Shown here: piece after piece, positions 47,553 to 58,889 of the stretch | Position numbering within the stretch: the first letter of the stretch is position 1 | Layout: each line of letters begins with the position of its first letter | From: Vibrio casei | Lineage (GTDB): Bacteria > Pseudomonadota > Gammaproteobacteria > Enterobacterales > Vibrionaceae | Assembly: GCF_002218025.2 (NCBI RefSeq) | Contig: NZ_AP018680.1 | Location: forward strand, 744,001-808,000 | DNA: 64,000 nucleotides | Reading direction: 5' to 3' | Translations under genes and position numbers: made by a program | The notes under the pieces: generated by a model | Told to the model about the DNA's origin: nothing | What the model saw: the letters and a program-made list of their open reading frames with translations, nothing else | Database searches by the model: none

Positions 47553-48599
47553 TTACTGAAATATAGGAATTTTGCTATTTGGAATGCATGTGTTGGGCTG
47601 GCATATTTCGATTGATATTTGGCTAAGCAGAGGCCAAGGGTCTTGATCAAAGGTTGTTTTGACGGACAACTCAAGTTGAGCAAGCAAATGAATTTGGCGT
47701 TGTATATTATGAGAGTTAAGCCGTTGTAAACTAGCGGTATACATAGGGCGCTTATTTTGCCAAATACGGTGTTGATCAAAAATTTTCCCCATCGGGGTAT
47801 TTTGATCAAAGTTTTGTTTCATTTCTAGCAGTAAAAAGAGTTCTTTTTGTAACGTTCTGAGTAATATTATGGCTTCTTGCCCTTCGGCATGGAGCTGACG
47901 CAAAATTCGTTGTGCACGCTTTGCTTGGCCAGCAAGTAAAGCATCGGTCCATTGAAAAGGCGTGAAATGATTATGTCGGCTTAAGGCAGCCTCTACTCTT
48001 GGTAACGTGAGTTGGCCGTCAGGGTAGAGAAGCGCTAATTTTTCAAGGCTTTGTGCTAACGCTAATAGATTGCCTTCGTGCCATTGTGCCAGCATTTGTA
48101 TAGCTTCTGCATCAGGCATTAGTTTCAATTTACGACAACGTAATTGAACAAATTGTGGTAACTGGCGAAGCTCTGGGCTATTGCAACTGACTAAAATACC
48201 GTTAGCGTGAAGTGCTTTAAACCACTTAGTATTTTCTTGAGCTCGAGACAAGGCTTTATTGCTGATGACGACAAGTAATATGTCTGAATTAAGCTTATCT
48301 GTTAACGTTATAAGTTCTTTTGTCGCAGCAGCATTAAGACCTGCTTCAGGGATTTCAAGTTCAATGATTTGTTGGCTTGAAAAAAGGCTTAATGCTTGGC
48401 AGCAGTCAAAAACGTCATTCCAATCTAGTTGTTTATCAAGGGTAAATCGTCGTTTTTCAAGAAAGCCTTTCTTTTTGGCATGCTGATTGATTAAATCGCA
48501 GCTCTCTTGTAGCAATAAGGGATCATTGCCCATAACAAGGTAGATTGGATATTGCTTACGTTCTAAGTTATCCGCTAATTTATCAGCAAAAATACGCAT
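47553..48599 (-). CDS. holA: HolA, DNA polymerase III delta subunit
   Basis: HolA is the clamp-loader subunit that opens the beta sliding clamp. The 348-residue protein shows the family opening MRIFADKLADNLERKQYPIYLVMGNDPLLLQESCDLI, the RRFTLDKQLDWNDVFDCCQALSLFSSQQIIELEIP segment and the C-terminal helical collar (LLLLEMKQNFDQNTPMGKIFDQHRIWQNK). It begins 5 bp after the lptE stop, forming the conserved leuS-lptE-holA set. nadD, which follows holA in E. coli, is not found here. Confidence 0.94.
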   Translation of the reverse strand: MRIFADKLADNLERKQYPIYLVMGNDPLLLQESCDLINQHAKKKGFLEKRRFTLDKQLDWNDVFDCCQALSLFSSQQIIELEIPEAGLNAAATKELITLTDKLNSDILLVVISNKALSRAQENTKWFKALHANGILVSCNSPELRQLPQFVQLRCRKLKLMPDAEAIQMLAQWHEGNLLALAQSLEKLALLYPDGQLTLPRVEAALSRHNHFTPFQWTDALLAGQAKRAQRILRQLHAEGQEAIILLRTLQKELFLLLEMKQNFDQNTPMGKIFDQHRIWQNKRPMYTASLQRLNSHNIQRQIHLLAQLELSVKTTFDQDPWPLLSQISIEICQPNTCIPNSKIPIFQ

Positions 48600-48604
48600 G
48601 ATTA

Positions 48605-49288
48605 TTATTGATTCTCTTCCGTAGCTGTTTCGGTATGGTTGCTATCTCCAGGGCTATTTTCGGTTACTTCGGTTGTACTTGTAGTTTGTTCGACATTGTC
48701 ATCGACCATATCTACTTGGTCAGGGTCTGAGTTTGTTGGAAAGTCTTGTAATGTGTCACGGTTAGATTCGGGCATGACGAGCTGAGCTTTAAGGCGAGCC
48801 ATTTGACGAATGATTTGCTCTGCAGCTTGCTCTCGCATTTCATCTAAAATCATGTCTTTCTCAACCGACTTAGCTAACGCTGCTAATGGGTTGTCTAAGT
48901 AACTTCGGGTTACATTGATTTGGAATGACCTACTGTCGTACCCAGGAACTAATACGCGGTAACTAACGCTATAAGCAAGTTCATATTCGGCTGCACGAGC
49001 ATTTTGGTAGAGTGATAAGGTTCGATTACTATCGCTTTCGCTAATTAAGTATAAGTTGGCTACGTCAGCAGCGGGCGTGACAATTTCAACACCGTTTAAT
49101 TTTAATTGCTTTTTCACTTCACGAGTTAGTGTGTTGTAGGAATCAAAACTGGTGACAGAGACATGAGAGACATCTTCAGGTAATAAGTAATTCCCCCGTA
49201 AATGAAAACCACATGCGGTCGTGATCATCGCTAAACTGGTGATGATGAGAATACGGAAGTGGGGATTTGAAAACAAATGTGTCACCAA
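48605..49288 (-). CDS. lptE: LptE, LPS-assembly lipoprotein
   Basis: LptE plugs the LptD barrel and helps place lipopolysaccharide in the outer leaflet. The 227-residue product has a lipoprotein signal with Cys at 26 (TTACGFHLRGNYLLPED, a clear LptE motif) and the family pattern of NRTLSLYQNARAAEYELAYSVSYRVL, ending in MREQAAEQIIRQMARLKAQL. After about residue 175 there is an acidic, Thr/Ser/Asn-rich tail of some 50 residues (VDMVDDNVEQTTSTTEV) that is not part of the core fold. The start is GTG or an alternative shortly after. Confidence 0.93.
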   Translation of the reverse strand: MVTHLFSNPHFRILIITSLAMITTACGFHLRGNYLLPEDVSHVSVTSFDSYNTLTREVKKQLKLNGVEIVTPAADVANLYLISESDSNRTLSLYQNARAAEYELAYSVSYRVLVPGYDSRSFQINVTRSYLDNPLAALAKSVEKDMILDEMREQAAEQIIRQMARLKAQLVMPESNRDTLQDFPTNSDPDQVDMVDDNVEQTTSTTEVTENSPGDSNHTETATEENQ

Positions 49289-49321
49289 GTTATACCTCTA
49301 TGAAATAGGATCTATTTGAAA

Positions 49322-49389
49322 GCTTATCTTATGAGCTTTACTTAAAACGCATAAGATAAGCGTAAGTAAGAGCATTCTTACTTACGCTT
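49322..49389 (-). repeat. Two overlapping hairpins between leuS and lptE
   Basis: GCTTATCTTATG (49322-49333) pairs perfectly with 49350-49361, and AAGCGTAAGTAAGA (49358-49371) pairs perfectly with 49376-49389 (4-nt loop). The two share bases 49358-49361. They lie right after the leuS stop. The T content after each is moderate only, so they may act as a partial terminator or a processing site. Confidence 0.6.
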
Positions 49390-49411
49390 GATTTTCATGT
49401 ATCGAAACGTG

Positions 49412-52006
49412 TTAGCTTGCTACGATGTTCAACAGTTTTCCTGGTACGTAGATCACCTTACGAATGGTTAAGCCTTCTGTGAATTTAGTAACGTTCACAT
49501 CATTTAGGCCAATTTCTTCAATTGCTTCTTTCGTAATATCTGCTGGAACGGTCAACTTAGCACGTAACTTACCATTCACTTGAACGATGATGAGCTTTTC
49601 ATCTTCTACCAATGCTTTTTCATCAAACGTTGGCCATACGCAGTTATCGACATCTGATTCACCTAATACGTTCCATAATTCATGACAAATATGTGGCGTC
49701 ATTGGGTAAAGCATACGTACAACGGCTTTTAAAGCTTCATCAAGAATTGCGCGATCTTGGGCGTTTTCTTGTGGTGCTTTACCTAGCTTGTTCATTAATT
49801 CCATGATAGCAGCGATGGCAGTGTTGAAAGTCTGACGACGGCCAACATCATCGCTTACTTTAGCAATGGTTTTATGAACGTCACGACGCAGCGCTTTTTG
49901 ATCACCTGTTAACGCTGCAGCATCTAATGCTTCAACGTCACCTTTAGAAGTATGCTCACCAATGAGTTTCCATACACGACGTAGGAAGCGGTTCGCACCT
50001 TCTACACCAGATTCTTGCCATTCCAGCGTCATATCAGCAGGAGAAGCAAACATCATGAATAAACGAACGGTATCTGCACCGTATTTATCAACCATTTCTT
50101 GTGGATCGATACCATTGTTTTTCGACTTAGACATCTTGATCATGCCTGAGTGTTCAACGTTACGACCTTGGTTATCAATGGCTGTTTCAATGCGGCCTTT
50201 ACCATCACGTTCAACGGTTACATCTGTTGGTGCAATCCACTCTTTAGTGCCTTTTTCATTGGTGTGGTAGAAAGCATCCGCTAGTACCATACCTTGACAA
50301 AGCAGTTGCTTGAACGGCTCATCAGAAGTTACGTAACCTGCATCACGTAATAATTTGTGGAAGAAGCGTGAGTACAATAGGTGCATACAAGCGTGTTCAA
50401 TACCGCCCACATATTGATCGACAGGTAGCCAGTAGTTGGCTTTTTCTGGGTCTAGAATGTCGTCAGCTTGTGGAGAACAGTAACGTGCGTAGTACCAAGA
50501 AGATTCCATAAAGGTATCAAAGGTATCGGTTTCACGTAGTGCATGTTCGCCATTGAAAGTGGTTTCTGCCCAAGCTTTGTCAGCTTTAATTGGGCTGGTT
50601 ACGCCATCCATTACTACATCTTCAGGTAGGATAACCGGAAGTTGGTCAGCCGGAACAGGATGTACTTCACCATCATCTGTGGTCACCATTGGAATTGGCG
50701 CGCCCCAGTAACGTTGACGAGATACGCCCCAGTCACGTAGACGGAAGTTAACGGTTTTCTTACCTTTACCTTCAGTTTCTAATTTCGCTGCGATGGCATC
50801 AAAAGCCTCTTGGAAATCTAGGCCATCGAATTCGCCTGAATTGAATAACTTACCTTTCTCAGTGTAAGCCGCTTCAGAAACGTCTGGTTGGTTGCCTTCT
50901 TCATCTAGAATAACCGCTTCGATGTTTAGACCGTATTTAGTGGCAAATTCAAAATCACGTTGGTCGTGAGATGGAACCGCCATTACTGCACCTGTGCCGT
51001 AATCCATTAATACAAAGTTAGCCACATAAACTGGCACTTCTTTGCCGTTTAATGGGTGAATGGCAGTCAGGCCAGTATCCATGCCTTTCTTTTCCATTGT
51101 TGCGAGTTCAGCTTCAGCAACTTTGGTGTTTTTACATTCTTCACAGAATGCCGCAAGATCTGGGTTATTTTGTGCTGCAATGGTTGCCAGTGGGTGGCCA
51201 GCGGCAATACCTACGTAAGTCACCCCCATCAGCGTATCAGGACGTGTGGTATACACTTCAAGATCAGCTTGGTCTTTTACTTTAAAGGTTAGCTCAACGC
51301 CTTCAGAGCGGCCAATCCAGTTGCGCTGCATGGTTTTAACCATTTCAGGCCAACCGTGTAGGTTATCCAGATCGTCTAATAGCTCTTGTGCGTATTCAGT
51401 GATTTTAATAAACCATTGTGGAATTTCTTTTTGTTCTACAGGAGTATCACAACGCCAGCAGCAACCGTCTTCGACTTGCTCGTTAGCAAGAACGGTCATG
51501 TCGTTTGGACACCAGTTAACTGAAGAGGTCTTTTTGTAAACTAAGCCTTTTTCATACAGCTTGGTGAAGAACTCTTGTTCCCAACGGTAGTATTCAGGTG
51601 TACAAGTCGCAAACTCACGGTTCCAGTCATAACCAAAGCCTAATAGTTTAAGCTGGTTTTTCATGTATTCGATGTTTTCGTAAGTCCACGGCGCTGGCGC
51701 AGTTTTGTTTTTCACCGCAGCATTTTCAGCCGGTAAGCCAAACGCATCCCAGCCAATAGGTTGCATGACGTTTTTGCCTTGTAGACGCTGGTAGCGAGAA
51801 ACAACATCACCGATAGTGTAATTACGAACGTGCCCCATGTGCAGGCGGCCACTTGGGTAAGGGAACATAGACAAGCAGTAGAATTTTTCTTTGCTTGGAT
51901 CTTCTGTTACTTCAAATATTTTGCTGTCATCCCAGTGTTGTTGAACCTTTGGCTCAATGTCTTGAGGATTATAATGTTCTGATAATTTCACTTTATGCTC
52001 TTGCAT
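49412..52006 (-). CDS. leuS: LeuS, leucyl-tRNA synthetase
   Basis: LeuS charges tRNA-Leu; five tRNA-Leu genes lie later in this window. The 864-residue class Ia enzyme shows the HIGH-type motif in [19 protein letters not shown], the editing domain ([41 protein letters not shown]), the zinc-like [13 protein letters not shown] and [12 protein letters not shown], and [11 protein letters not shown] near residue 630. Family length in gammaproteobacteria is about 860. The ATG chosen gives [25 protein letters not shown]; a start at the next possible codon would cut a few residues. Confidence 0.97.
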   Translation of the reverse strand: MQEHKVKLSEHYNPQDIEPKVQQHWDDSKIFEVTEDPSKEKFYCLSMFPYPSGRLHMGHVRNYTIGDVVSRYQRLQGKNVMQPIGWDAFGLPAENAAVKNKTAPAPWTYENIEYMKNQLKLLGFGYDWNREFATCTPEYYRWEQEFFTKLYEKGLVYKKTSSVNWCPNDMTVLANEQVEDGCCWRCDTPVEQKEIPQWFIKITEYAQELLDDLDNLHGWPEMVKTMQRNWIGRSEGVELTFKVKDQADLEVYTTRPDTLMGVTYVGIAAGHPLATIAAQNNPDLAAFCEECKNTKVAEAELATMEKKGMDTGLTAIHPLNGKEVPVYVANFVLMDYGTGAVMAVPSHDQRDFEFATKYGLNIEAVILDEEGNQPDVSEAAYTEKGKLFNSGEFDGLDFQEAFDAIAAKLETEGKGKKTVNFRLRDWGVSRQRYWGAPIPMVTTDDGEVHPVPADQLPVILPEDVVMDGVTSPIKADKAWAETTFNGEHALRETDTFDTFMESSWYYARYCSPQADDILDPEKANYWLPVDQYVGGIEHACMHLLYSRFFHKLLRDAGYVTSDEPFKQLLCQGMVLADAFYHTNEKGTKEWIAPTDVTVERDGKGRIETAIDNQGRNVEHSGMIKMSKSKNNGIDPQEMVDKYGADTVRLFMMFASPADMTLEWQESGVEGANRFLRRVWKLIGEHTSKGDVEALDAAALTGDQKALRRDVHKTIAKVSDDVGRRQTFNTAIAAIMELMNKLGKAPQENAQDRAILDEALKAVVRMLYPMTPHICHELWNVLGESDVDNCVWPTFDEKALVEDEKLIIVQVNGKLRAKLTVPADITKEAIEEIGLNDVNVTKFTEGLTIRKVIYVPGKLLNIVAS

Positions 52007-52157
52007 CGATGATATCCGGTAATCGTAGATTTGTGAGATCGGTTAAAACCGATAATACTTGATCAGCATAGAATACCTTAAAGGGGTTGCGCACAACAAT
52101 AGGCAATGTGACCCTATCCCCATATATAGAAGTAACAAGATGGTCAAGGAGAGTAAT

Positions 52158-52640
52158 ATGTCAAAGCGTAATCAAGACTATAAAAAGCTGTTAGAAGAGA
52201 TTATTGAAAGCTTAAAGCATACGCCGGAAGAGCTAAATAAAGCGCTCGATACTCCCAAGAAAATGTGGCAAGCGACTAAAGACATGACTAAAGATGAGTA
52301 CGCGCTTATTAGTCGATATGTGAAATCGGATCTTAAAGAGTTTGCGGAAAATTATGAAAAAGACAAAGAAGCGATAGCTAATGACCCATTTAGAGACGTT
52401 ATTGCGGAATCTATTTGGCAAGGCTTACTTGATATTACCGATAAGACCCAAATTGAGTGGATGGAAGTGTTTCAAGATATTGAGCATAAGGGGCTTTATG
52501 AAGCTGGCGATGTGATCGGGTTAGGTGCGTTAGTTTGTGAAAAATGCGGACACCGACAAGAGCATACGCATCCTTGTGAAATTACGCCATGCATTGAATG
52601 TGGTAATAATGCCTTTACCCGAGTGCCACTAAAGCCTTAA
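52158..52640 (+). CDS. ybeL: Zinc-ribbon-containing protein (YbeL, DUF1451)
   Basis: This 160-residue protein is of the YbeL/DUF1451 family: a charged helical N-terminal part with EEIIESLKHTPEELNKALDTPKKMWQATKDMTKDE, and a C-terminal zinc ribbon with ALVCEKCGHRQEHTHPCEITPCIECGNNAF (Cys pairs CEKC and CIEC). AAGGAG before ATG 52158 sets the start; the frame is open upstream. The function is not known. It is divergent from leuS, as in E. coli. Confidence 0.9.
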   Translation: MSKRNQDYKKLLEEIIESLKHTPEELNKALDTPKKMWQATKDMTKDEYALISRYVKSDLKEFAENYEKDKEAIANDPFRDVIAESIWQGLLDITDKTQIEWMEVFQDIEHKGLYEAGDVIGLGALVCEKCGHRQEHTHPCEITPCIECGNNAFTRVPLKP

Positions 52641-52948
52641 TACCAAAGTTTTCATTACTTTATTCCTGTAATTTTCGGTTTAATTACCGTTATCTTAGGG
52701 ACGGTGTTTCTGGTGCCAATGATGGCATCTTAATCACTAATTTTGCTTTGAAATAGATATAACTATATCCATACCCGTAAACGGTATATATAAAACCTAG
52801 TAATTTGAAATTTACTAGGTTTTGTTCTTTTTATTTGATGGAAGACCGATCAAGTTAAATTAAATGCTAAATCGTAATATAAGCAAACTTTTATCCTTGT
52901 TCGGTCTTTCCAAAGAAAGGTGGCGTATTTGGAAGGAGATTAGTTACC
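52641..52948. other. ybeL-lnt convergent intergenic region
   Basis: These 308 bp hold a terminator at 52792-52829 and otherwise no normal gene. The ybeL frame continues after its TAA for 30 codons (52641-52730) to a second TAA; the run reads as a hydrophobic segment (IPVIFGLITVILGTVFLVP) but has no usual start codon before it. Confidence 0.5.
52792..52829 (+). terminator. ybeL terminator
   Basis: AAAACCTAGTAA (52792-52803) pairs perfectly with TTACTAGGTTTT (52812-52823), loop 8 nt, followed by GTTCTTTTT. The A run on the left allows it to serve lnt on the minus strand as well. Confidence 0.8.
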
Positions 52949-54475
52949 TTATTTACTCTTTTCTTGATATTTTGAATAGAAGAAAGCAAAACCAATACCG
53001 ATAAAACTCCACAAATAAAGAAGCCATGATCCTAATGTGCGATAAGGTGTATTTCCTGACGTTGATTCTACTTCGGCTCTAAGTACTTCTGTTTGGAATT
53101 GTGGCACTTGCTTAATGATTTTACCTTGGTAATCAGTAACGGCAGTGACACCATTGTTGGTAGCCCGAATTAATGGCTTACCTAACTCTAAAGCGCGCAT
53201 ACGGGCAATTTCCATGTGCTGTAGTGGGCCAATTGAATGACCAAACCAAGCATCATTAGAAAGCGTCAGAATAAAATCGGTATCTGCGGTTATGTTTTGA
53301 CGAACTTGTTCATTAAAGATAATTTCATAACAAAGTGCCGCTAATAAATGACGACCATGAGCAATTAAATTGGGTTGAATAAAACTACCACGTTGGAATG
53401 ATGACATGGGTAAATTAAAGAAAGGGGCAATTGGGCGCAATAAATCCCCAAAAGGAACAAATTCACCAAAAGGTAATAAGTGATGTTTGTTATATCTAAT
53501 TTCTGAGTCGTAATCGTAGGGTGCCGATTTTTTATCGCCGAGAGTGAGTATGCTGTTGTAATACGCCCCCATAGAATCTTGGGAAATAACTCCTGTTATG
53601 AGTGTTGTATTATTTTGGCGTGCAGCGGTATCCAAGTTTCTAAGAAATGCTGGAAGTTCTTGCTCTAAAGCTGGAATAGCGGCTTCAGGCCAAATAACAA
53701 TATCTGCATCCCAGTTAGCACGACTCAAGTCTGTATATTTCATCAAAGTCGGCCAGCGATGACTGGGGATCCATTTCATTTTTTGGTCAATATTACCTTG
53801 GATCAAAGCAAAAGAGGTTTTGCTGGCAGGGTTTGGCTTAACCCATTGTACTTGATTTAAGCCGTAACTAAGCGCAAAAATTCCCACAGGAAGCAGCATA
53901 TATTGCCATTTACGAGCCAATGTAAGGTAGGCCAAACTACCCGCTATTAACCATAATGAAAGCGTAATGGCTTCGACTCCGGATACTGGAGCAAAACCAT
54001 TGAGCGGACTATCGATTTGGCTATAACCGAGCCATAGCCAAGGAAAACCTGTCATCACCCAACCACGTAACCATTCAGTTAGAAGCCAAATGATCGGTGC
54101 TGCAATGAATAAACGACGGCGATTAGCTTGTGGGAAAAAGCGGTTTAATACACCACCGAAGATGGCAGGATAAATCGATAAGTAGGCCACCAGCAAGGAC
54201 ATTAGGGTCGCACTGGCAATTTTAGGCATGCCACCAAAGGTATCAATGCTGACATGAACCCAATTTATACCCGTTCCAAATTGTCCAAGCCCCCAGAAAA
54301 AAGCAACCCAAAAACCTGCTTTTGCTGATTGTTTATGCAGTAGGAGTAAAAGAATGAATGGACTTAAAATGGCGATAGGCCAATAAGAGAATGGAGCGAA
54401 GGCAAGAGTTGTAGTTGCGCCAACAAAAGCGGCCAATAAAGGCCGCCTTACGCGCGGAGTCCAATTTTTATTCAT
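52949..54475 (-). CDS. lnt: Lnt, apolipoprotein N-acyltransferase
   Basis: Lnt adds the third acyl chain to the N-terminal Cys of lipoproteins; several of its clients (MltA, YajG, ApbE, RlpA, LptE) are encoded in this window. The 508-residue inner-membrane protein has about six N-terminal helices and a nitrilase-fold domain with the catalytic triad in [12 protein letters not shown] (Glu), the Lys-containing [13 protein letters not shown] region, and [16 protein letters not shown] (Cys); [24 protein letters not shown] follows. It lies after corC, as in E. coli. Confidence 0.96.
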   Translation of the reverse strand: MNKNWTPRVRRPLLAAFVGATTTLAFAPFSYWPIAILSPFILLLLLHKQSAKAGFWVAFFWGLGQFGTGINWVHVSIDTFGGMPKIASATLMSLLVAYLSIYPAIFGGVLNRFFPQANRRRLFIAAPIIWLLTEWLRGWVMTGFPWLWLGYSQIDSPLNGFAPVSGVEAITLSLWLIAGSLAYLTLARKWQYMLLPVGIFALSYGLNQVQWVKPNPASKTSFALIQGNIDQKMKWIPSHRWPTLMKYTDLSRANWDADIVIWPEAAIPALEQELPAFLRNLDTAARQNNTTLITGVISQDSMGAYYNSILTLGDKKSAPYDYDSEIRYNKHHLLPFGEFVPFGDLLRPIAPFFNLPMSSFQRGSFIQPNLIAHGRHLLAALCYEIIFNEQVRQNITADTDFILTLSNDAWFGHSIGPLQHMEIARMRALELGKPLIRATNNGVTAVTDYQGKIIKQVPQFQTEVLRAEVESTSGNTPYRTLGSWLLYLWSFIGIGFAFFYSKYQEKSK

Positions 54476-54496
54476 AAGTTAAAATGGCTTCACAGT

Positions 54497-55402
54497 CTAA
54501 TTATCTTGAGTTTCTGGCTCAAGGTTGGTTTCCGAATTATTCGGTATAGTGACTTGTAATTGAATGACTTTTCGGTTATCTGAAGCGGTGACTTTAAAAA
54601 CATAGCCATCAATTTCAACTATTTCGCCACGTTCAGGTAAATGACCAAATGCCAGTGTGACTAAACCACCAACGGTATCAACTTCTTCATCACTGTATTT
54701 AGTGTTGAATGCGTCATTAAAATCATCAATGTCAGTTAATGCCTTTACTGAGAAGGTATGTTTACTTAGTTGACGAATATCTGCAGATTCTTCATCGTCG
54801 AATTCATCTTCGATTTCGCCAACAATTTCTTCTAGGATATCTTCAATGGTGATCAAACCCGATACACTACCAAATTCATCGACAACAATGGCCATATGGT
54901 AACGTTCTTCACGAAATTCTTTTAATAGTCTATCAACGCGTTTACTTTCTGGAACCACTACAGCAGGGCGGACGACTTCGCTTAAAATAAATGGCGTGCT
55001 ATCCGAAACTAAATAACGCAATAAATCCTTGGCAAGTAAAATACCTTCGATATGATCTTTGTCCTCGTTAATCACTGGGTAACGAGAGTGTGTTGCCTCA
55101 ATAATTAAGGTTGCGAGAGAATCAAGATCGTAATCACGGTTTATGGTGACCATTTGTGAGCGTGGGATCATAATATCACGCACTCGCATCTCAGAAATTT
55201 CCATCACTCCTTCGAGCATATCTCGTGTATCAGGGTCGATAAGATCGTTTTCCTCTGAATCACGGAATACTTCGACCAGCTCTTGTCGATCTTTTGGATC
55301 GGCTTGAAATAGGTGAGCTAAGCGATCGAAGAAGGACTTTCTACTGGGACCTTCTGATTTATCGTTGCCTTCCGAGTGGGAAGGTGAGTTACTGTCGTTC
55401 AT
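54497..55402 (-). CDS. corC: CorC, CBS-domain protein of the magnesium/cobalt efflux family
   Basis: CorC (YbeX) in E. coli is linked to Mg2+/Co2+ efflux and to ribosome health. The 301-residue cytosolic protein shows [14 protein letters not shown], two CBS repeats ([28 protein letters not shown] and [33 protein letters not shown]) and a C-terminal CorC/HlyC domain ([31 protein letters not shown]). It follows ybeY in the ybeZ-ybeY-corC-lnt run. Confidence 0.95.
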   Translation of the reverse strand: MNDSNSPSHSEGNDKSEGPSRKSFFDRLAHLFQADPKDRQELVEVFRDSEENDLIDPDTRDMLEGVMEISEMRVRDIMIPRSQMVTINRDYDLDSLATLIIEATHSRYPVINEDKDHIEGILLAKDLLRYLVSDSTPFILSEVVRPAVVVPESKRVDRLLKEFREERYHMAIVVDEFGSVSGLITIEDILEEIVGEIEDEFDDEESADIRQLSKHTFSVKALTDIDDFNDAFNTKYSDEEVDTVGGLVTLAFGHLPERGEIVEIDGYVFKVTASDNRKVIQLQVTIPNNSETNLEPETQDN

Positions 55403-55490
55403 GTCTACTCTTTCGTCGTTACTATCAAAAGCGGATAGCGCGCTATAGACGGAAGAAAAGACGTTGTCTTCCTCCCTTTAGATTGTTTCA

Positions 55491-55955
55491 TTATTCTTTT
55501 TCTGAAAGATAAGGATCATCGAAACCGAGTTTTTGTAGGATTTCGGTTTCTAAACTTTCCATTTCTTCTGCTTCATCATCATCGATATGATCATAACCTA
55601 ACAGATGAAGAGAGCCGTGTACAACCATATGAGCCCAGTGAGCATTCAATGGTTTCTTTTGTTCTTTAGCTTCTGTTTCAACGACTTCTTTACAAATAAT
55701 TAAATCACCAAGTAAATCAATTTCAATTTCCGGCGGTGCTTCAAAAGGAAACGATAGCACATTCGTTGGCTTGTCTTTACCTCGGTAATCACGATTTAAC
55801 TGCTGACTTTCTTCTTGCTCAACAATACGAACGGTGACTTCTGCTTGTGGTTGAAATAGGGTAATAGCAGAGTTTAACCATTGTTGTAATTCACCTTCAC
55901 TTGGAAGGTATTCTGTATTTTCGACTGCAATTTGGAGATCGAGTTCAATCGTCAT
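55491..55955 (-). CDS. ybeY: YbeY, endoribonuclease / rRNA maturation factor
   Basis: YbeY is a zinc-bound single-strand endoribonuclease needed for 16S rRNA 3' end processing and late 70S quality control. The 154-residue product shows the UPF0054 signature with the three His in [25 protein letters not shown] and [18 protein letters not shown] before it. It starts 18 bp after the ybeZ stop. Confidence 0.95.
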   Translation of the reverse strand: MTIELDLQIAVENTEYLPSEGELQQWLNSAITLFQPQAEVTVRIVEQEESQQLNRDYRGKDKPTNVLSFPFEAPPEIEIDLLGDLIICKEVVETEAKEQKKPLNAHWAHMVVHGSLHLLGYDHIDDDEAEEMESLETEILQKLGFDDPYLSEKE

Positions 55956-55973
55956 AATCTGCCCAGTTTTACG

Positions 55974-57101
55974 TTATTCAGAATCAGTGTTTTGTTGTTT
56001 ATTCGTTACTGCATTAGATTGAGCATTTGACGCCGAAAATAAGGCAGCAGCTTGAGCTTCGCGTTGTTCTCTTTCTTTACGATGGCGTATCTCAATTTCT
56101 TTTTTTTCTTTTAAGTCTTGTGCTTCCCATTTTTCATACGCGTTAACAATACGCGCAACCACGGGGTGTCGAACTACATCATCAGCTAGGAAGAAGTTAA
56201 AGCTAATATCATCTACATCAGAAAGCACTTCAATGGCATGACGAAGGCCTGAACGTGCACCACGAGGCAAGTCTATTTGAGTCACATCACCGGTGATCAC
56301 TGCACGAGAGTTAAAGCCGATACGGGTTAAGAACATTTTCATTTGTTCGACCGTGGTATTTTGACTTTCATCTAAAATGATAAATGCATCATTCAAAGTA
56401 CGACCACGCATATAGGCCAGTGGTGCGACTTCAATTACATTACGTTCAATTAACTTTTCAACGCGTTCAAAACCAAGCATTTCGAATAAAGCATCATAAA
56501 GTGGGCGCAGGTAGGGATCGACCTTCTGGCTTAGATCTCCGGGTAAGAAGCCGAGTTTTTCACCAGCTTCAACCGCAGGGCGGGTCAAAAGAATACGACG
56601 TACTTCTTGACGCTCTAGTGCATCAACCGCAGCCGCAACCGCTAGGTAGGTTTTACCTGTACCGGCAGGCCCAATACCAAAGGTTATATCATGAGTCACT
56701 ATATTGACTAAGTATTGGCCTTGATTTGGTGTACGAGGTTTAATTACGCCTTTTTTAGTTTTGATAAAGACTTCTTTACCATATTCCATCGGCTGTTCTT
56801 GGTGTTGCTCAAGAATGCCGGATTCTTTCACTACTAAGTGAATTTGTTCTGGCTCTAAATCTGGAATCGTGCCTCGTACAGGGGCCGTATCGACATACAA
56901 ATCTTTGATAATATCTAAAGCAGCAGCGGCAGTATGAGGCTTGCCAGTAATGGTGAAAAAGTTGCTGCGATGATTAATTTCAACGCCTAAGCGACGTTCA
57001 AGGTGTTTGATATTGTCATCAAAAGGGCCACAAAGGCTCGAAAGTCTGTGGTTATCGGAAGGTTCTAGGTTTACTTCAAGCGTTACGATTTTATTGCTCA
57101 C
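55974..57101 (-). CDS. ybeZ: YbeZ, PhoH-like ATPase
   Basis: YbeZ is a PhoH-family P-loop ATPase that partners YbeY in RNA handling. The 375-residue product has a KH-like N-terminal part, Walker A GPAGTGKTYLAVAAAVDAL, the LTRPAVEAGEKLGFLPGDLSQKVDPYLRPLYDAL segment and Walker B AFIILDESQNTTVEQMKMFLTRIG. A charged, Gln/Ala-rich tail of about 50 residues follows. The start is GTG at 57101. Confidence 0.94.
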   Translation of the reverse strand: MSNKIVTLEVNLEPSDNHRLSSLCGPFDDNIKHLERRLGVEINHRSNFFTITGKPHTAAAALDIIKDLYVDTAPVRGTIPDLEPEQIHLVVKESGILEQHQEQPMEYGKEVFIKTKKGVIKPRTPNQGQYLVNIVTHDITFGIGPAGTGKTYLAVAAAVDALERQEVRRILLTRPAVEAGEKLGFLPGDLSQKVDPYLRPLYDALFEMLGFERVEKLIERNVIEVAPLAYMRGRTLNDAFIILDESQNTTVEQMKMFLTRIGFNSRAVITGDVTQIDLPRGARSGLRHAIEVLSDVDDISFNFFLADDVVRHPVVARIVNAYEKWEAQDLKEKKEIEIRHRKEREQREAQAAALFSASNAQSNAVTNKQQNTDSE

Positions 57102-57184
57102 GTTTTCCCTCGCTATAAGCGGTTCGGACTTTCACATTAGCCAGTCGAACCGCTTTGTTTAACTTATATTTTTATAAGATGGTG

Positions 57185-58609
57185 TTAGGGCGTGAAAGTA
57201 ACAACCCCTAATTCATCTTCTTTGCGTGTTTTTTTCATCATCTCTGCTGGAGACACGATAGAACGTAGACCCATTTCAGCTTCTGTTCTGACCAAATTAC
57301 CACGCAATGAGTTCGGTAAGACTTCGGTGATTTCGACATCTACAAACTGACCAATTAAATCGGGTGAGCCTTCAAAGTTAACCACACGGCTATTTTCAGT
57401 ACGGCCACTTAATTGCATCAGATCTTTCTTCGAAGGTCCTTCAACTAAAATGCGCTGCTCTGTACCTAACATTAAGCGAGAGTATCGCATAGCTTGGGAA
57501 TTTATTTGTTGCTGAAGCTCATACAATCTTTCTTTCTTCTCTGACTCTGGCGTATCACATGGATAATCCGCTGCAGGAGTACCAGGACGAGGAGAGTAGA
57601 TAAAGCTAAAGCTCATATCAAAATCAACATCTTTAATCAGCTTCATGGTATCAGCGAAATCTTGTTTAGATTCACCAGGGAAGCCAATAATAAAGTCGGA
57701 GCTGATTTGAATATCAGGGCGAGCTTTACGTAATTTACGGATGATAGATTTGTATTCAATCGCGGTATGAGGACGCTTCATCATGGTTAAAATACGATCG
57801 GAACCACTTTGAACCGGCAAGTGTAAGAAGCTGACCAGCTCAGGCGTATCTTCGTAGACAGCAATGATATCATCGGTAAACTCAAGAGGGTGGCTTGTAG
57901 TAAAGCGCACGCGATCGATGCCATCGATAGAAGCTACTAAACGAAGAAGTTCTGCAAATGAGCAGATTTCTCCATCGTACATGGCGCCGCGATAAGCATT
58001 TACGTTTTGACCCAACAAGTTTACTTCGCGAACCCCTTGCTCGGCGAGTTGAGCGATTTCGTATAAAACATCATCGAGTGGACGACTGACTTCTTCACCG
58101 CGAGTATAAGGTACGACGCAGAAAGTACAGTATTTCGAACAGCCTTCCATGATTGAAACAAAGGCGGTAACCCCATCAGCTTTCGGCTCTGGTAAATTAT
58201 CAAACTTCTCAATTTCAGGGAAAGAGATGTCCATTACTGGGCCAGATTTACTCTGTGATTGCTTGATCATTTCAGGTAAGCGGTGCAGTGTTTGTGGGCC
58301 AAAGATAACATCGACAAATGGCGCACGTTGACGGATATGGTCGCCTTCTTGGGTCGCCACACAACCGCCGACACCAATCACTACCCCTTCTTTTTTGTCT
58401 TTTAGTGTTTTCCAACGACCAAGCTGGTGGAAAACTTTCTCTTGTGCTTTTTCACGAATCGAACATGTATTGAGTAATAATACATCTGCTTCCGCTGGAT
58501 CTTCGGTTAACTCGTATCCATTTGCGGCATTAAGTAGGTCGGCCATTTTCGATGAATCGTACTCGTTCATCTGACAGCCCCAAGTTTTAATTAGCAGTTT
58601 CTTACTCAT
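57185..58609 (-). CDS. miaB: MiaB, tRNA-2-methylthio-N6-isopentenyladenosine synthase
   Basis: MiaB adds the methylthio group to i6A37 of tRNAs reading UNN codons. The 474-residue radical-SAM methylthiotransferase has the N-terminal cluster Cys in [20 protein letters not shown] and GGCVATQEG, the radical-[18 protein letters not shown], and a C-terminal TRAM domain ([28 protein letters not shown]). It heads the minus-strand run miaB-ybeZ-ybeY-corC-lnt and is divergent from ubiF, as in E. coli. Confidence 0.97.
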   Translation of the reverse strand: MSKKLLIKTWGCQMNEYDSSKMADLLNAANGYELTEDPAEADVLLLNTCSIREKAQEKVFHQLGRWKTLKDKKEGVVIGVGGCVATQEGDHIRQRAPFVDVIFGPQTLHRLPEMIKQSQSKSGPVMDISFPEIEKFDNLPEPKADGVTAFVSIMEGCSKYCTFCVVPYTRGEEVSRPLDDVLYEIAQLAEQGVREVNLLGQNVNAYRGAMYDGEICSFAELLRLVASIDGIDRVRFTTSHPLEFTDDIIAVYEDTPELVSFLHLPVQSGSDRILTMMKRPHTAIEYKSIIRKLRKARPDIQISSDFIIGFPGESKQDFADTMKLIKDVDFDMSFSFIYSPRPGTPAADYPCDTPESEKKERLYELQQQINSQAMRYSRLMLGTEQRILVEGPSKKDLMQLSGRTENSRVVNFEGSPDLIGQFVDVEITEVLPNSLRGNLVRTEAEMGLRSIVSPAEMMKKTRKEDELGVVTFTP

Positions 58610-58889
58610 TTCACATTCGCTCGTATTAAATCAGTGTTGGGTTGAGCTTTTGCTCATCGTTCTGCTATGTTTGGCCAATCTAAAAGCAGGCTCAAATCTA
58701 GCAAGCCGCATATTGTACTGGTTTAAATGCAACCTGACCAGATCTTACATAGAACAAAGCTTCCTTGGTAGTATAGACCTGTTTTTATTAATGGAATGTT
58801 TGCACTAAAATGGAATAACTTGAGTATCTTGGCTGAAAATTAACTTGAAAGGCGTAGAATATCGAAATCGATTCATTGTGAGATTAAAT

